Below, piece after piece: positions 8,269 to 16,341 of a DNA stretch of 47,148 nt. The notes under the pieces were generated by a model. It saw only the letters and a list, made by a program, of their open reading frames with translations. It searched no databases and was not told the origin of the DNA. The number at the start of each line of letters is the position of its first letter. Positions within the stretch are counted from its first letter, which is position 1. The translations under genes were made by a program, and so were the position numbers. The DNA comes from Sphaerochaetaceae bacterium (GTDB lineage: Bacteria > Spirochaetota > Spirochaetia > Sphaerochaetales > Sphaerochaetaceae), in assembly GCA_016302165.1 (NCBI GenBank), contig JAEDOD010000003.1:1-47148 (forward strand). The letters run 5' to 3'.

Positions 8269-8303
8269 TTTTACACCTTTACACTTTTTGTAAAGATGTA
8301 AAA
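8269..8303. promoter_or_regulatory. 15-5-15 palindrome upstream of the acyl-CoA synthetase
   Basis: TTTTACACCTTTACA (8269-8283) and TGTAAAGATGTAAAA (8289-8303) are inverted with one mismatch across a 5-base spacer. The site ends 10 bases before the start codon. Length, symmetry and position fit an operator for a dimeric repressor. Confidence 0.6.
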
Positions 8304-8332
8304 TTAAAGTATTTTCATATCCTATAAAAATT

Positions 8333-8359
8333 GGGAGGGCAACCATTGGTCGTCCTCCC
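8333..8359 (-). terminator. Terminator of ppdK
   Basis: GGGAGG..CCTCCC stem extended by six further pairs after one mismatch. On the minus strand it is followed by AATTTTTA. It lies 20 bases after the ppdK stop. Confidence 0.85.
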
Positions 8360-8378
8360 TGAGTATAACACAGATATC

Positions 8379-11081
8379 TTAGTTCTTCTTAGCAGAAATT
8401 GCTGCCTGAGCCGCTGCAAGGCGTGCAATTGGCACTCTGAAAGGAGAACAGGAAACATAGTTGAGACCAGCACTCTGGCAGAATGCAATTGTCTTTGGAT
8501 CTCCACCATGCTCACCACAGATACCCATCTGCATATCTGGTCTCACACTGCGTCCAAGGCCAACTGCCATCTTCAGAAGCTTACCTACTCCATCGAAGTC
8601 GATTGTTGCGAACGGATCGTAGTCGTAGAACTGCTTATCGCTGTCGCCTACATAGTGTGTAAGGAAGGAAGCAGAGTCGTCACGGGAGAAACCACATGTC
8701 ATCTGTGTAAGGTCGTTGGTACCGAAGGAGAAGAACTCTGCACTTCTTGCGATCTCGTCAGCTGTGATTGCAGCCCTTGGAACCTCGATCATTGTACCGA
8801 TCTCATATGGAAGTACGAGATTATTCTCTGCAAAGACCTTCTCGATCTCTTCCACAGCCTTAGCCTTACAGTAGTCGAACTCCTTGTAGATGCCAACAAG
8901 TGGAATCATGATCTCTGGATTTACCTTGATGCCCTTCCTCTTTGTATTGATGGCAGCTTCCATGATTGCCCTGACCTGCATCTTCAGAATCTCTGGATAT
9001 ACGACAGCAAGTCTACATCCTCTGAAACCAAGCATTGGGTTGAACTCGTGAAGAGAGTTGCACTTCTTTGCAATGTCTTCAACGCTGATACCCATGGTCT
9101 GGCTCATTTCATGACGGGAAGTATGGTCATTTGGAAGGAACTCATGGAGTGGTGGGTCAAGAAGTCTGATGACGACAGGAAGACCGTTCATAGCCTCGAA
9201 GATACCCTCGAAGTCACTTCTCTGCATTGGGAGAAGCTCGGCAAGTGCTGCTTCCCTGGCTCTTGTGTTGTCTGCAAGGATCATCTTTCTCATGGCGATG
9301 ATTCTGTTGCCGCCGAAGAACATGTGCTCAGTTCTGCAGAGACCGATACCTTCTGCTCCAAGCATGATTGCATATCTTGCATCCTTTGGAGTATCTGCAT
9401 TGGTCCTGACGCTCATGGTCTTGATCTCGTTGACGTAGTCCATGAACTTCTTGTAGTCCTGATAGAGCATGGATTCGGACTCTCTCATTGTTCCTTCAAG
9501 AACCTGCATGATTTCACTTGGCTTTACAGCAATCTTCTGGGCATAGACGTTACCTGTGAAGCCGTCGATTGCCATGTAATCACCTTCGTGAAGCTCCTTG
9601 CCGTTTACAACAAGAGTCTTCTTTGGCTCATTGATGGTAATCTCGCCACAGCCTGATACACATGGGCATCCCATACCTCTTGCAACTACAGCTGCATGGC
9701 TGGTCATACCGCCACGGCATGTTACGATACCACGGGAGACTGCCATACCACCGATATCCTCAGGGCTTGTCTCCACTCTTACAAGAAGGACATCCTTTCC
9801 TTCTGCAGCAGCTGCTTCAGCATCCTTAGCATTGAAGTAGATCTGTCCGCAGGCTCCACCAGGAGAAGCGTTAAGGCCCTTAGTATCTGGTGAGATGTTC
9901 AGGTCTCTGATGATCTTGTTGTCAAGAATAGGAGCGAAGAGCTTGGAGAACTCATTTGCTGGAACTCTGGAGACAGCTGTCTCCTTGTCGATGAGACCCT
10001 CCTCCACCATTTCAACCTGGCTTCTGATCCAGCTGAAGATTGTTCTCTTACCATTTCTGGTCTGGAGCATGAAGAGCTTGCCTTCCTGGATTGTGAACTC
10101 CAGGTCCTGCATATCGTGATAGTGCTTCTCAAGCTTCTCTCTGATATCGCAAAGCTGTCTGTAGGCTTCTGGGTTAACCTTCTCAAGAGTAGATATCTTC
10201 TGAGGAGTCCTGATACCTGCAACAACATCTTCACCCTGGGCATTCATCAGGTATTCGCCGAAGAACTTGTTCTCACCTGTGGATGGGTCACGTGTGAAGG
10301 CGACACCTGTACCGCTGGTCTCACCCATGTTTCCGAAGACCATGGCCTGGACGTTGACAGCTGTTCCCAACAGTCCTCTGATGTCGTTCATAAGTCTGTA
10401 CTTGATGGCTCTTTCATTGTTCCAGCTGTTGAATACAGCGTCGATGGCCTTGAAGAGCTGATATCTTGGATCCTCCGGGAAGTCTTCGCCTGTGTGCTTC
10501 TTGTAGATGATCTTATATCTCTTGATGACTTCCTTCAGGTTTTCTACATCAAGCTCTGTGTCAAATGTCTTGCCGTTCTCATCCTTAACAGACTGGAGTG
10601 CATCCTCGAACTTTGCATGAGGAACACCCATTACAACGTCTCCGAACATCTGGATGAAACGTCTGTAGCTGTCCCAGGCGAATCTCTCGTTTCCTGTCTT
10701 CTCGATAAGTGCATTAAGGGAATCTGGATTAAGACCAAGGTTAAGGACAGTATCCATCATGCCTGGCATGGACTGGGCTGCACCGGAACGGACAGAAACA
10801 AGAAGAGGATTCTTCTTATCACCAAGCTTTGCTCCCATAAGGTTCTCAAGTCTTATAAGGTTCTCGATGACTTCGTCCCTCATTCCATTTGGGTAGGAAC
10901 CCTGATGCTTATCAAAGAAATCACAAGCTTCTGTTGTGATTGTAAATCCAGGAGGAACAGGAAGACCGATACTTGTCATGTCTGCAAGATTGGCACCCTT
11001 TCCGCCAAGAAGATCCTTCATGTCGCCTCTGCCTTCGGCCTTTCCGTCGCCGAAGAAGTAAACATACTTTTTGTCTGCCAT
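8379..11081 (-). CDS. ppdK: Pyruvate, phosphate dikinase
   Basis: 900 residues, normal length. It interconverts pyruvate, ATP and Pi with phosphoenolpyruvate, AMP and PPi. Landmarks in order: the N-terminal ATP-grasp part (GGKGANLADM), the swivelling phosphohistidine domain GGMTSHAAVVARGMGCPCVSG with its catalytic His, and the C-terminal PEP barrel with EIGTMIEVPRAA, SFGTNDLTQM and the catalytic Cys in GICGEHGGDP. The chosen ATG begins MADKKYVYFFGDG, the family's usual N terminus, with AGGAAAA as SD; an upstream in-frame extension to 11168 is less likely. The gene stands alone, with its own promoter and terminator. In spirochaetes and other fermenters it replaces or supplements pyruvate kinase. 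Confidence 0.97.
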   Translation of the reverse strand: MADKKYVYFFGDGKAEGRGDMKDLLGGKGANLADMTSIGLPVPPGFTITTEACDFFDKHQGSYPNGMRDEVIENLIRLENLMGAKLGDKKNPLLVSVRSGAAQSMPGMMDTVLNLGLNPDSLNALIEKTGNERFAWDSYRRFIQMFGDVVMGVPHAKFEDALQSVKDENGKTFDTELDVENLKEVIKRYKIIYKKHTGEDFPEDPRYQLFKAIDAVFNSWNNERAIKYRLMNDIRGLLGTAVNVQAMVFGNMGETSGTGVAFTRDPSTGENKFFGEYLMNAQGEDVVAGIRTPQKISTLEKVNPEAYRQLCDIREKLEKHYHDMQDLEFTIQEGKLFMLQTRNGKRTIFSWIRSQVEMVEEGLIDKETAVSRVPANEFSKLFAPILDNKIIRDLNISPDTKGLNASPGGACGQIYFNAKDAEAAAAEGKDVLLVRVETSPEDIGGMAVSRGIVTCRGGMTSHAAVVARGMGCPCVSGCGEITINEPKKTLVVNGKELHEGDYMAIDGFTGNVYAQKIAVKPSEIMQVLEGTMRESESMLYQDYKKFMDYVNEIKTMSVRTNADTPKDARYAIMLGAEGIGLCRTEHMFFGGNRIIAMRKMILADNTRAREAALAELLPMQRSDFEGIFEAMNGLPVVIRLLDPPLHEFLPNDHTSRHEMSQTMGISVEDIAKKCNSLHEFNPMLGFRGCRLAVVYPEILKMQVRAIMEAAINTKRKGIKVNPEIMIPLVGIYKEFDYCKAKAVEEIEKVFAENNLVLPYEIGTMIEVPRAAITADEIARSAEFFSFGTNDLTQMTCGFSRDDSASFLTHYVGDSDKQFYDYDPFATIDFDGVGKLLKMAVGLGRSVRPDMQMGICGEHGGDPKTIAFCQSAGLNYVSCSPFRVPIARLAAAQAAISAKKN

Positions 11082-11139
11082 TAAGATTTTCCTATTTTTA
11101 TAAAGTTTTTTTATTATTTTTGCTTTCTTCGCAACCTTT

Positions 11140-11168
11140 ATGTTACAGGACAAACATATGACCGTCAA
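11140..11168 (-). promoter_or_regulatory. Promoter of ppdK
   Basis: On the minus strand TTGACG (11163-11168) and TAACAT (11140-11145) are 17 bases apart, giving a leader of about 50 bases before the ATG at 11081. Confidence 0.5.
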
Positions 11169-11279
11169 TCTAAATTGAGTCCAATATAATTAATAATTCT
11201 GAAGTAAATGACGTGTATAAAAGAAGTAATATAAAAGAAAAACGAATGGGTCCATTATGATTATACACAAAACTGATAA

Positions 11280-11301
11280 GGACCGGAAGTGCTTCCGGTC
11301 C
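11280..11301 (-). terminator. Hairpin after the sigma factor gene
   Basis: GGACCGGAAG (11280-11289) pairs perfectly with CTTCCGGTCC (11292-11301). It lies 20 bases after the sigma-factor stop. The following T-tract is poor, but stem strength and position fit a terminator. Confidence 0.65.
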
Positions 11302-11320
11302 CTATGATGGATTTTTTATC

Positions 11321-12193
11321 TCACATTGCCTGGCTGTAGTATTCAAGCCCTACACTATCGCCGTTATTTCTCAGCTTCTCCAATGCGCTCTTTTCAATCT
11401 GCCTGATTCTTTCCTTAGTGAGATTATACTCGTCACCAATAGCCTTCAGGCTCATAGGCTCCCTACCGTTGAAGCCATATCTTTTCTCTATGATGTCCCT
11501 TTCCTTGTCTCCAAGAACACCCAAAAGTGACCTTACATCCTTCTCCATCATATGGTTGACCACATCTTCCTCAGGAGTCTGGCTCTTATCCTCAACGAAA
11601 TCGAAGTAGCTGCTGTCTCCTTCCTCGTCTCCCTTGATAGGACTATCGAAGCTGATCATCTCCCTTGTGATATCCATAAGGCTCTTTACCAGATTTCTTT
11701 CAAGACCTGTCTTCTCAGCAATATCTTCTGCACTTGGGTCGGAGTTCTCTCCGCTTTTTAACAGCTCGTTCTTTGCCCTGACAATCTGGATAAGCTCATT
11801 GCTTCTATTCAAGGGAAGACGGACAGGTCTCGACTGCTCTGCAAGAGCCTTAAGGATTGCCTGTCTAACCCACCATACAGCATAGGAGATGAAGTGATAT
11901 CCCTTCTCAGGCTCGAACTTGTCAACAGCTGTCATAAGACCGATGTTTCCTTCATTTATAAGGTCCTCAAGAGGGATTCCCTGACCTCTGAACTTCTTTG
12001 CAACGGAAACAACGAATCTAAGATTGGAGTTGATCAGTCTTTCCCTGGCCTTCTTGTCCCCATTCTTTGCCTTGAGGGCCAAGTCATACTCTTCCTCATA
12101 GGTGAGAAGAGGAATCTTGTCTATTGCCTTCAGGTATGTAGACAAAACCTCGTTATCGGAATCTGAGTATCTAAGAGCATTGTTATCAGCCAT
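11321..12193 (-). CDS. RNA polymerase sigma-70 family factor (RpoD/RpoS group)
   Basis: 290 residues from the ATG at 12193 (SD AAGGAG). It has region 1.2 (LSTYLKAIDKIPLL), region 2 with the core-binding and -10 helices (NLRFVVSVAKKF, EGNIGLMTAVDKFEP, FISYAVWWVRQAI), region 3, and region 4 with the -35 HTH (MSLKAIGDEYNLTKERIRQIEKSALEKLR). Region 1.1 is absent and the protein is short, so it could be an RpoS-like alternative factor or a reduced housekeeping factor. A TATAAT box sits at 12273-12278 on the minus strand. Without other sigma genes in view I cannot choose between the two. Confidence 0.88.
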   Translation of the reverse strand: MADNNALRYSDSDNEVLSTYLKAIDKIPLLTYEEEYDLALKAKNGDKKARERLINSNLRFVVSVAKKFRGQGIPLEDLINEGNIGLMTAVDKFEPEKGYHFISYAVWWVRQAILKALAEQSRPVRLPLNRSNELIQIVRAKNELLKSGENSDPSAEDIAEKTGLERNLVKSLMDITREMISFDSPIKGDEEGDSSYFDFVEDKSQTPEEDVVNHMMEKDVRSLLGVLGDKERDIIEKRYGFNGREPMSLKAIGDEYNLTKERIRQIEKSALEKLRNNGDSVGLEYYSQAM

Positions 12194-12308
12194 TTTTATT
12201 TCTCCTTGACCTATAGCATGAAAACAGTATGCCAAAATCAAGTAATTCTTTATTGGATAAGAAATAAATGGATTATAATTAAATGAAGAAACAATGAACT
12301 ATGAGACT

Positions 12309-12388
12309 TTTTGACACTAAAGGTAAAAAAACCTTGAAATCCATGTCATTTTGACACTACCCCTTAATCCAGGTCACATTCAGTGTCA
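12309..12388. repeat. TGACACT motif, two direct copies and one inverted
   Basis: TTTTGACACTA occurs at 12309-12319 and 12349-12359, exactly 40 bases apart, and AGTGTCA at 12382-12388. The direct copies lie between the small hypothetical gene and the sigma-factor promoter region. Confidence 0.4.
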
Positions 12389-12735
12389 TTATGCCACGGA
12401 AAGATAATTTTTGCGCTAAGAAGAATGTTGACCCTGCCTTCTCTGGAGATAGGAATCTCAGAGTCATCTATGGACTTCTCGATTTCTTCATATGAAGAGA
12501 GAATCAGGTCAGACACCATGTCTCCTTCTGGACGGGAAAGATGGTAGTTGGGTTTCTCTGCAAGATACTGGGCAAGCTGATAGCGGAAGAAGGCACGGAA
12601 CTCATCGCTCCTTGGACACTTCATTCCAAGCCTAGGCATGAAGATGGATACATATGAATCAAAGAGATCGAAAAGGATATCTGACGCCTTTTCACACTTT
12701 GAAAACTTATCATCAACCTTTATAGCCGCTTCCAT
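12364..12735 (-). CDS. Hypothetical protein, 123 residues
   Basis: No family recognised. The protein is soluble, acidic and probably helical, with no signal peptide or membrane segment. It contains a PRSDEFRAFFRYQLAQYL helix and ends in ECDLD. It lies upstream of the sigma-factor gene on the same strand and divergent from groES. The gap to the sigma gene (170 bases) carries its own -10 box, so co-transcription is uncertain. Codon use looks like its neighbours, and the frame has no overlapping competitor, which supports a real gene. Confidence 0.65.
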   Translation of the reverse strand: MEAAIKVDDKFSKCEKASDILFDLFDSYVSIFMPRLGMKCPRSDEFRAFFRYQLAQYLAEKPNYHLSRPEGDMVSDLILSSYEEIEKSIDDSEIPISREGRVNILLSAKIIFPWHNDTECDLD

Positions 12736-12839
12736 CTCTTACCTCATTAATCTGTAAGATAACTAATTATGTGTAGGAGACAAGGGGAATATGTGAATTT
12801 TTCTTCATTTTTCTTATTGTTCTTTTTTTCCATTCTCAC

Positions 12840-12888
12840 TTGTCGACAATATGAACTGTTGTTATATTCTCCTTTGTGGGTGACCACA
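12840..12888 (+). promoter_or_regulatory. groES promoter with palindrome at the start site
   Basis: TTGTCG (12840-12845) and TATATT (12863-12868) are 17 bases apart. TGTGG-GTGA-CCACA (12875-12888) falls at the predicted transcript start, as an operator or 5' stabilising hairpin. No CIRCE element is present. Confidence 0.55.
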
Positions 12889-12924
12889 TAAAAAGGTTAT
12901 AACTTTATTGAAAGAGGTATAGAA

Positions 12925-13188
12925 ATGAAGATTATTCCACTTGGAGACAGAGTTCTTCTTAAGGCTAAGGAAGCAGAGACCAAGACAGCAGGCGGCCTCT
13001 TCATTCCTCAGACAGCTCAGGAAAAGACACAGATTGCTACTGTTGTAGCTGTAGGCGATGACGAATCCATCAAGGTTAAGGTTGGACAGCAGGTCCTCCA
13101 TGATAAATATGCAGGAACACAGATCAAGGACAATGGAGAGGATTTCCTTATCCTTGGCGCTGGAGACATCCTTGCAATCATCGAGTAA
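12925..13188 (+). CDS. groES: Co-chaperonin GroES
   Basis: 87 residues, slightly shorter than the usual 95-97. It starts with the family hallmark MKIIPLGDRVLLK, contains the mobile loop ETKTAGGLFIPQTAQEKTQ and ends DILAIIE. Seven copies cap the GroEL cage during protein folding in the cytosol. The SD is AGAGGT. The gene is alone, with its own promoter and a strong terminator; groEL is not adjacent, as in several spirochaetes. Confidence 0.97.
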   Translation: MKIIPLGDRVLLKAKEAETKTAGGLFIPQTAQEKTQIATVVAVGDDESIKVKVGQQVLHDKYAGTQIKDNGEDFLILGAGDILAIIE

Positions 13189-13206
13189 GATAGACTTAAG
13201 TGTGTC

Positions 13207-13232
13207 ATGGAGGGGGAAACCCCTCCATTTTT
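13207..13232 (+). terminator. Terminator of groES
   Basis: ATGGAGGGG-GAAA-CCCCTCCAT followed by TTTT. The T-tract meets the stop codon of the convergent LRR/J-domain gene. Confidence 0.92.
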
Positions 13233-14254
13233 CATTGCTTTGTCCTGAGAATCAGATAATCATAAGCTTCACGGATCTTCATGAACCTCTCAGAAGCGAA
13301 CTCCATGTATTCCTTTGGAAGATCCAGGCTGGAGATGGTGTCGGGATGGAACTTTCTAACTTCCCTTCTATAGGCCTCACCTATCTCCTCCTTGCTCTCT
13401 CCCCCCTTAAGGCCAAGGATGGAAAGGTATTCCTCCTTCTTGGGGTCTTCTTCCCTCTTCTCTTCCTTTTTTCCACTGAAGGCATTGACCCATCTTCCTT
13501 CCCTGTCCTTTATATATAATATGGAATCTTTCCTTATGCCCCGGTTCCAGTGCATGCCAAACTCTATCCTTCTGAAATCCTCAGCGCTTCCGTCATACCA
13601 GATTTTTCCGAGTCGGCGGCAGGAGGAGAAGGCTGAAACACCAATACGCTTTACTGAATATGGAATGTAGATAGACTCAATGGCTGAGCCTAGAAAAGCA
13701 CCGTCTGGTATCTCGAGAAGCGAAAAGCCAAGGTCGATGGACCTTAGGCTTTCTGTTCCACTGAAGGCCATAGGGCCAATAGACTCCAAGGCCTTAGGCA
13801 TAGATACAGAGTATAGTCTCTTGCAGTCAGAGAAGAATTTGGAAGGAATCTCCTTTATGAATGAAGGAAAAGAAAAAGTCTTTATGCCGGAGGAGGAGAA
13901 CACTCCTTCCCCGAATTCCAGATATGTGGAAGTAAAGTTACAGGACTCCAGACTTGATGTGCCAGAGAAGGCATAGGGGGCCACATACTCCAGGTTTGAG
14001 GAGAAGGAGATGGTCCTGAGAGAAGAGCAGGAAGAAAAGGCCCTTTCCCCTACTTCAATAATCTGGATGCCTTCACTGGAGGAAGGAAGAAAGGCATAGA
14101 GAAGGGAGGAAGGGTTTGTAACACCAAGGATCTTTCCCCTGCCGTCTGTCACCACCTCAACCTTATCCTTGAAGATGGAATTCCTATAGTGGGGCCAATT
14201 GGTTCTGAAGGCGGCAAAGCCTGCCCTTACAGGATCAAAGTCATCTCTATCCAC
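13232..14254 (-). CDS. Leucine-rich repeat protein with C-terminal J domain
   Basis: 340 residues. Residues ~60-235 hold BspA-type leucine-rich repeats of about 22 residues (for example VGERAFSSCSSLRTISF, IPDGAFLGSAIESIYIP, IGVSAFSSCRRLGKIWY). A charged linker follows (KKEEKREEDPKKEE). Residues 274-340 are a J domain with the HPD tripeptide at 303-305, which in DnaJ proteins triggers the Hsp70 ATPase. There is no signal peptide, so a cytosolic LRR co-chaperone is implied. The GTG start has a perfect AGGAGG SD. It is the last gene of the cvpA-to-dinG operon, 8 bases after dinG. Target and Hsp70 partner are unknown. Confidence 0.82.
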   Translation of the reverse strand: MDRDDFDPVRAGFAAFRTNWPHYRNSIFKDKVEVVTDGRGKILGVTNPSSLLYAFLPSSSEGIQIIEVGERAFSSCSSLRTISFSSNLEYVAPYAFSGTSSLESCNFTSTYLEFGEGVFSSSGIKTFSFPSFIKEIPSKFFSDCKRLYSVSMPKALESIGPMAFSGTESLRSIDLGFSLLEIPDGAFLGSAIESIYIPYSVKRIGVSAFSSCRRLGKIWYDGSAEDFRRIEFGMHWNRGIRKDSILYIKDREGRWVNAFSGKKEEKREEDPKKEEYLSILGLKGGESKEEIGEAYRREVRKFHPDTISSLDLPKEYMEFASERFMKIREAYDYLILRTKQ

Positions 14255-14262
14255 ATATCCTC

Positions 14263-16341
14263 CTAGAATAGAAATCTTTCTATCTTATCTGGAATGTTGT
14301 CACAACTTGTATCATCTGGGAAGTAGCCTTGAGGTAGAGAAGACAATAAAGTATGACGATAGCCCTTCCGGACTATCCTTCCGTCAAGAACCATTACAAT
14401 TCCCTTGTCATCCTCATTACGGATCAGTCTTCCTACCCCCTGCTTCATCCTTATGACAGCATTAGGAAGAGTAAGGGTCATGAAGGAGCCCCTCTCCTCA
14501 TGGGCATTGATGTATTGGGACCTGGCTAAAGTAATTGGATCAGATGGAACTTCAAAGGGAAGCTTTACGATTATTACCAGGCGCAGGGTGTTTCCAGGAG
14601 CATCGATCCCTTCCCAGAAGGAGGAGGTTGCAAAGAGGGAGGAGTCTTCATTTCTCTTGAATGTGGAAAGGAGCACATGACGCTCTGTCCTGCCATCCTG
14701 AATCAATAGCTCATTCCTCTCTCCTATCTCAGCCTTCACCCTTTCATACACCTCCTTCATCATGGCAATGGATGTAAAGAGCACCAGGGCACCTCCAGCG
14801 CTGGATTCAATGGACCTGGATATTATGGACACAGCATAATCTATGTATGAAGAGTCTCTATTCACCCACTCCTTTCCATCCTGGGGAATGAGATACATAA
14901 GCTGCTTCTGGTAATTGAAGGGACTCATGAATATTCCTTCCAGCACTCTCTTCTCCTCCTTCAACCCAGCTCTGGCGGCGAAGAAGTCGAAGGAGCCTGC
15001 AACGCTCAAGGTTGCTGAGCAGTAGAGCACAGAGGAAAGAAGCTTTATGATCCTACTGTTTATGATGGGTCCAACAGCCATGGGAGCAAGGCTGATTACA
15101 GGATTCCCGTCACCGCCATCAGTTGCATATGGAATCAGGGAATCCCAGTCATTGAAACGTATGAAGGCTCTCAGAACATCAGAAAGATAGCATAGAGCTG
15201 AGCCATACCTGGCGGCTCTGTCGATATATTGCTTTATGTCTTCGCCTTCCCACTCCCATAGGTCCATCACCCTGTTACCAAGGGAGGAAAGTGAAATGGC
15301 AAGCTGCTCTCCATTTCTCAGAATATTCCTATATCTATCATAGTAGAGCGGAGAAAGGAGCATCCCTCTCCTGTCAGAGAACATGGTAAGTGTTGTCTTG
15401 ATTATCTGGTTGTACTCCTCAGCTTCCCCGAGAAGGGCATCAAGTTCCCTGATTATCTTTCTTCCCTCTCCTCTCCTGTCTTCCTTTTCATAGGGGGAAA
15501 GGAACTCAATGAGACTGAGATTGCCATATCGAGACATCTTCCTTTTCAGTGAATCCACGTTGTATGCAAGGGCTGAAAGGGAGTATTTATCGCTGAAGGC
15601 TTCTGTAGCTTCGCTTTCAATGTGATGGGCTTCATCGATAATCAGATGGGTATAGGCTGGAAGAATTGCAGCTTCAGTGAAATCCTCCTTGTTCTCCCAT
15701 CTTATCTGGGCATCGGAAAGCACTATGTGATGGTTGGTAACAATAAGTCTTGCCTTCTGGGCATTTCTCCTTGCCTTATAGAAGAAGCACTCCTGGTAAT
15801 GGGGGCAGGAGCGTCCTAGACAGTCATCCTCGTCGCTCATCATCTCTCTCGTCAGATATGCCACAGAACGGTCCTTCATATCTATTCTGGATCCTGTTTC
15901 AGTGGTGGCTACCCAATTTTTCAGCCTTCCCTCCGCTGAATCCTCATCAGTTGAGATCAATGAAGTTTCAGCTTCAGCGATCCTATATTTTCTGAGGCAG
16001 AGATAATTTGCCCTACCAAAAAGGATTGCTACCGATGGAGACATTCCCAAAGCATCAATGAGGAAGGGAATATCCTTGTCATATAGCTGCTTCTGGAGAG
16101 GAATGGTACTTGTGGCTACGACTACTCTGCTGTCGCTATCCTTACTTAGAAGAAGGAAGGCAGGAAAAAGATATGCAAAGGATTTGCCTATCCCAGTACC
16201 GGCCTCCACTACACAGGGAACACATTCATCAAAGGCCTTTTCCACTAAGGCCGCCATCTTCTCCTGATCCTCTCTGTAGGAGTAATGCTGAAGCTTGTTT
16301 CCCAGGATTCCATCTGGAGAGAAGAAAGACTCAATCGTCAT
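14263..16341 (-). CDS. dinG: DinG-family (XPD-like) DNA helicase
   Basis: 692 residues. Walker A is EAGTGIGKSFAYLFPAFLL near residue 44. Cysteines in DDCLGRSCPHYQECFF form the iron-sulfur cluster region expected for DinG. Walker B is the DEAH box LIIDEAHHIE. The C-terminal motifs ATSSFWEGIDAPG and KQGVGRLIRNEDDKG complete a superfamily 2 helicase. These enzymes unwind 5' to 3', including R-loops and forked DNA. The start overlaps the response-regulator gene by 11 bases, so translation is probably coupled. Confidence 0.92.
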   Translation of the reverse strand: MTIESFFSPDGILGNKLQHYSYREDQEKMAALVEKAFDECVPCVVEAGTGIGKSFAYLFPAFLLLSKDSDSRVVVATSTIPLQKQLYDKDIPFLIDALGMSPSVAILFGRANYLCLRKYRIAEAETSLISTDEDSAEGRLKNWVATTETGSRIDMKDRSVAYLTREMMSDEDDCLGRSCPHYQECFFYKARRNAQKARLIVTNHHIVLSDAQIRWENKEDFTEAAILPAYTHLIIDEAHHIESEATEAFSDKYSLSALAYNVDSLKRKMSRYGNLSLIEFLSPYEKEDRRGEGRKIIRELDALLGEAEEYNQIIKTTLTMFSDRRGMLLSPLYYDRYRNILRNGEQLAISLSSLGNRVMDLWEWEGEDIKQYIDRAARYGSALCYLSDVLRAFIRFNDWDSLIPYATDGGDGNPVISLAPMAVGPIINSRIIKLLSSVLYCSATLSVAGSFDFFAARAGLKEEKRVLEGIFMSPFNYQKQLMYLIPQDGKEWVNRDSSYIDYAVSIISRSIESSAGGALVLFTSIAMMKEVYERVKAEIGERNELLIQDGRTERHVLLSTFKRNEDSSLFATSSFWEGIDAPGNTLRLVIIVKLPFEVPSDPITLARSQYINAHEERGSFMTLTLPNAVIRMKQGVGRLIRNEDDKGIVMVLDGRIVRKGYRHTLLSSLPQGYFPDDTSCDNIPDKIERFLF

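Noticed and set aside
8331..9656. 441-residue plus-strand frame inside ppdK
   Set aside because: It is antisense to a fully conserved PPDK, rich in Cys and His, has no SD and no family motif. The same applies to the 322-residue frame at 10116-11084.
8379..11168. ppdK start at 11168
   Set aside because: It would place 29 unusual residues before the conserved MADKKYVYFFGDG and run through the predicted promoter.
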